From assembly GCA_012519645.1 (NCBI GenBank), contig JAAYPU010000175.1, positions 1 to 6,527 of the forward strand: a stretch of 6,527 nt of DNA. Reading direction: 5' to 3'. The DNA is from Clostridiales bacterium. Lineage in GTDB: Bacteria; Bacillota; Clostridia; Peptostreptococcales; JAAYPU01. Numbering within the stretch: position 1 is the stretch's first letter; every line of letters begins with the position of its first letter. Shown here piece after piece: positions 6,019 to 6,527 of this stretch. The translations under genes were made by a program, and so were the position numbers. The notes under the pieces were generated by a model. That model was not told where the DNA came from and did no database searches. It saw only the letters and a program-made list of their open reading frames with translations.

Positions 6019-6064
6019 CAAACAAATAAAGCCAACATAAAAATGTCGGCTTTAGACTTATATT
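6019..6064. repeat. 46-bp perfect inverted repeat, left arm
   Basis: This arm is the exact reverse complement of 6482-6527 over 46 bases, with no mismatch. Identity stops at 6064/6065 on the inner side; the outer limit is unknown because the partner reaches the window end. The arm contains a hairpin (6027-6054) which, read on the minus strand, is a terminator pointing out of the unit toward the DUF2157 operon. Confidence 0.95.
6027..6054 (-). terminator. Outward-facing terminator hairpin in left arm
   Basis: On the minus strand this reads TAAAGCCGACAT, TTTT, ATGTTGGCTTTA: a 12-pair stem including one G-U pair, followed by TTTGTTTG. On the plus strand the G-U becomes an A-C mismatch, so it is polarised. 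It lies just upstream of the operon promoter and would stop minus-strand read-through from the unit. Confidence 0.65.
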
Positions 6065-6482
6065 GAGTGCTGTTTTAACGTATCTTTCAAGCAAATTGGA
6101 TGTGAGTATGGCAATTAATGCTCAAGGTACATCTTTATTTTTCGGACTCTGTGCAGCTGCTTTCCTGCCATCCTATTTCGGTGCACTTTATCTGAAAAAG
6201 TTTCCTAAAGCAGGTGCTTTGGCAAGTATATTGACCGGTACTGCAATTAGTCTGTTTTGGATATTCTTTATAAATCAAAAGCAGGCATCCAGCTTACAAT
6301 TGTGTAACATCATATTTGGAAAACCAAGTATCGTGAGTAATACACCGTTATCTAAATTAGCAATGGTAGATTCTATACTGGTTGAGCTGCCTGCTTCTAT
6401 ATTGGCAGGTGCTATAGCATGGATAATCTATCATATGATTCATACCAACAGCGAAAAGACTGCTGAAGATAAAGCAGCTTAA
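6065..6482 (+). pseudogene. Sodium:solute symporter (SSS family), C-terminal remnant
   Basis: About 139 codons encode only the last helices of an SSS-family transporter, which normally has about 13 helices and close to 500 residues. The signature FFGLCAAAFLPSYFGALY (about residues 26-43 of the remnant) is followed by KAGALASILTGTAISLFWIFF (49-69), a loop with LCNIIFGKPSI (80-90) and a terminal helix ILVELPASILAGAIAWIIYH (105-124). A short polar tail then ends at TAA 6480-6482. All of this is typical of the symporter C-terminus. The frame is open back into the left repeat arm to a TAA at 6027, but there is no ATG near the beginning and no ribosome binding site before the TTG at 6063. The body is uninterrupted, so the truncation is probably recent. 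The lost N-terminal two thirds contains the substrate and sodium sites, so it cannot transport. Confidence 0.82.
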
Positions 6483-6527
6483 ATATAAGTCTAAAGCCGA
6501 CATTTTTATGTTGGCTTTATTTGTTTG
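6482..6527. repeat. 46-bp perfect inverted repeat, right arm
   Basis: This arm is the reverse complement of 6019-6064. It begins at the last base of the symporter stop codon and reaches the window end, so the true repeat may be longer. It looks like the native downstream region of the symporter gene, which makes the left arm the displaced inverted copy. Confidence 0.95.
6492..6527 (+). terminator. Terminator after the symporter remnant
   Basis: A stem TAAAGCCGACAT/ATGTTGGCTTTA (6492-6503 and 6508-6519) has a TTTT loop and one G-U pair. TTTGTTTG follows it, ten bases after the stop codon. This is a standard intrinsic terminator layout for the plus-strand symporter gene. Confidence 0.75.

Noticed and set aside
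6063..6482. Plus-strand open frame as a functional 139-residue gene
   Set aside because: The only initiator is a TTG inside the repeat arm without a ribosome binding site, and the protein covers only the C-terminal helices of a much larger transporter family.

Overview
The window is AT-rich DNA with strong AGGAGG-type ribosome binding sites and compact intrinsic terminators. Its protein families (a copper-amine-oxidase-N-domain/beta-propeller secreted protein, a LiaI/LiaF-like membrane protein, DUF362, a UbiA prenyltransferase, DUF2157, a GDYXXLXY protein and a sodium:solute symporter fragment) suggest a low-GC Gram-positive bacterium, most likely a Clostridia member. This placement is inferred from codon use and family mix, not from a marker gene.

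Layout. Almost everything is on the minus strand, so read from right to left. 6019-6527 is a unit bounded by a perfect 46-bp inverted repeat; it encloses a plus-strand C-terminal remnant of a sodium:solute symporter, and each arm is an outward-facing terminator hairpin. A strong extended -10 promoter at about 5986-5996 then starts a three-gene operon: a DUF2157 membrane protein (start 5932), a GDYXXLXY-domain protein (start 4869, overlapping the first by 17 bp) and a UbiA-family prenyltransferase (start 4284). The operon closes with a perfect 12-bp terminator at 3253-3279. Next come a DUF362 protein (3179-2274), a small polytopic LiaI/LiaF-like protein (2063-1563) with its own promoter and a candidate response-regulator site, and a secreted copper-amine-oxidase-N-domain/beta-propeller protein (from 1278) that runs off the left edge. 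The last gene has an apparent frameshift in an A7 run about 55 bases from that edge.

The gaps at about 1351-1572 and 2164-2273 hold two elements of the same design: a central palindrome with CAAAG at its apex, flanked by arms built from 7-bp repeats in inverted orientation. The first doubles as a terminator. I see no RNA gene, CRISPR array, transposase or complete mobile element, and no convincing new defence or metabolic system. The most unusual items are the inverted-repeat-bounded symporter remnant, the heptamer-phased palindromes and the homopolymer frameshift.
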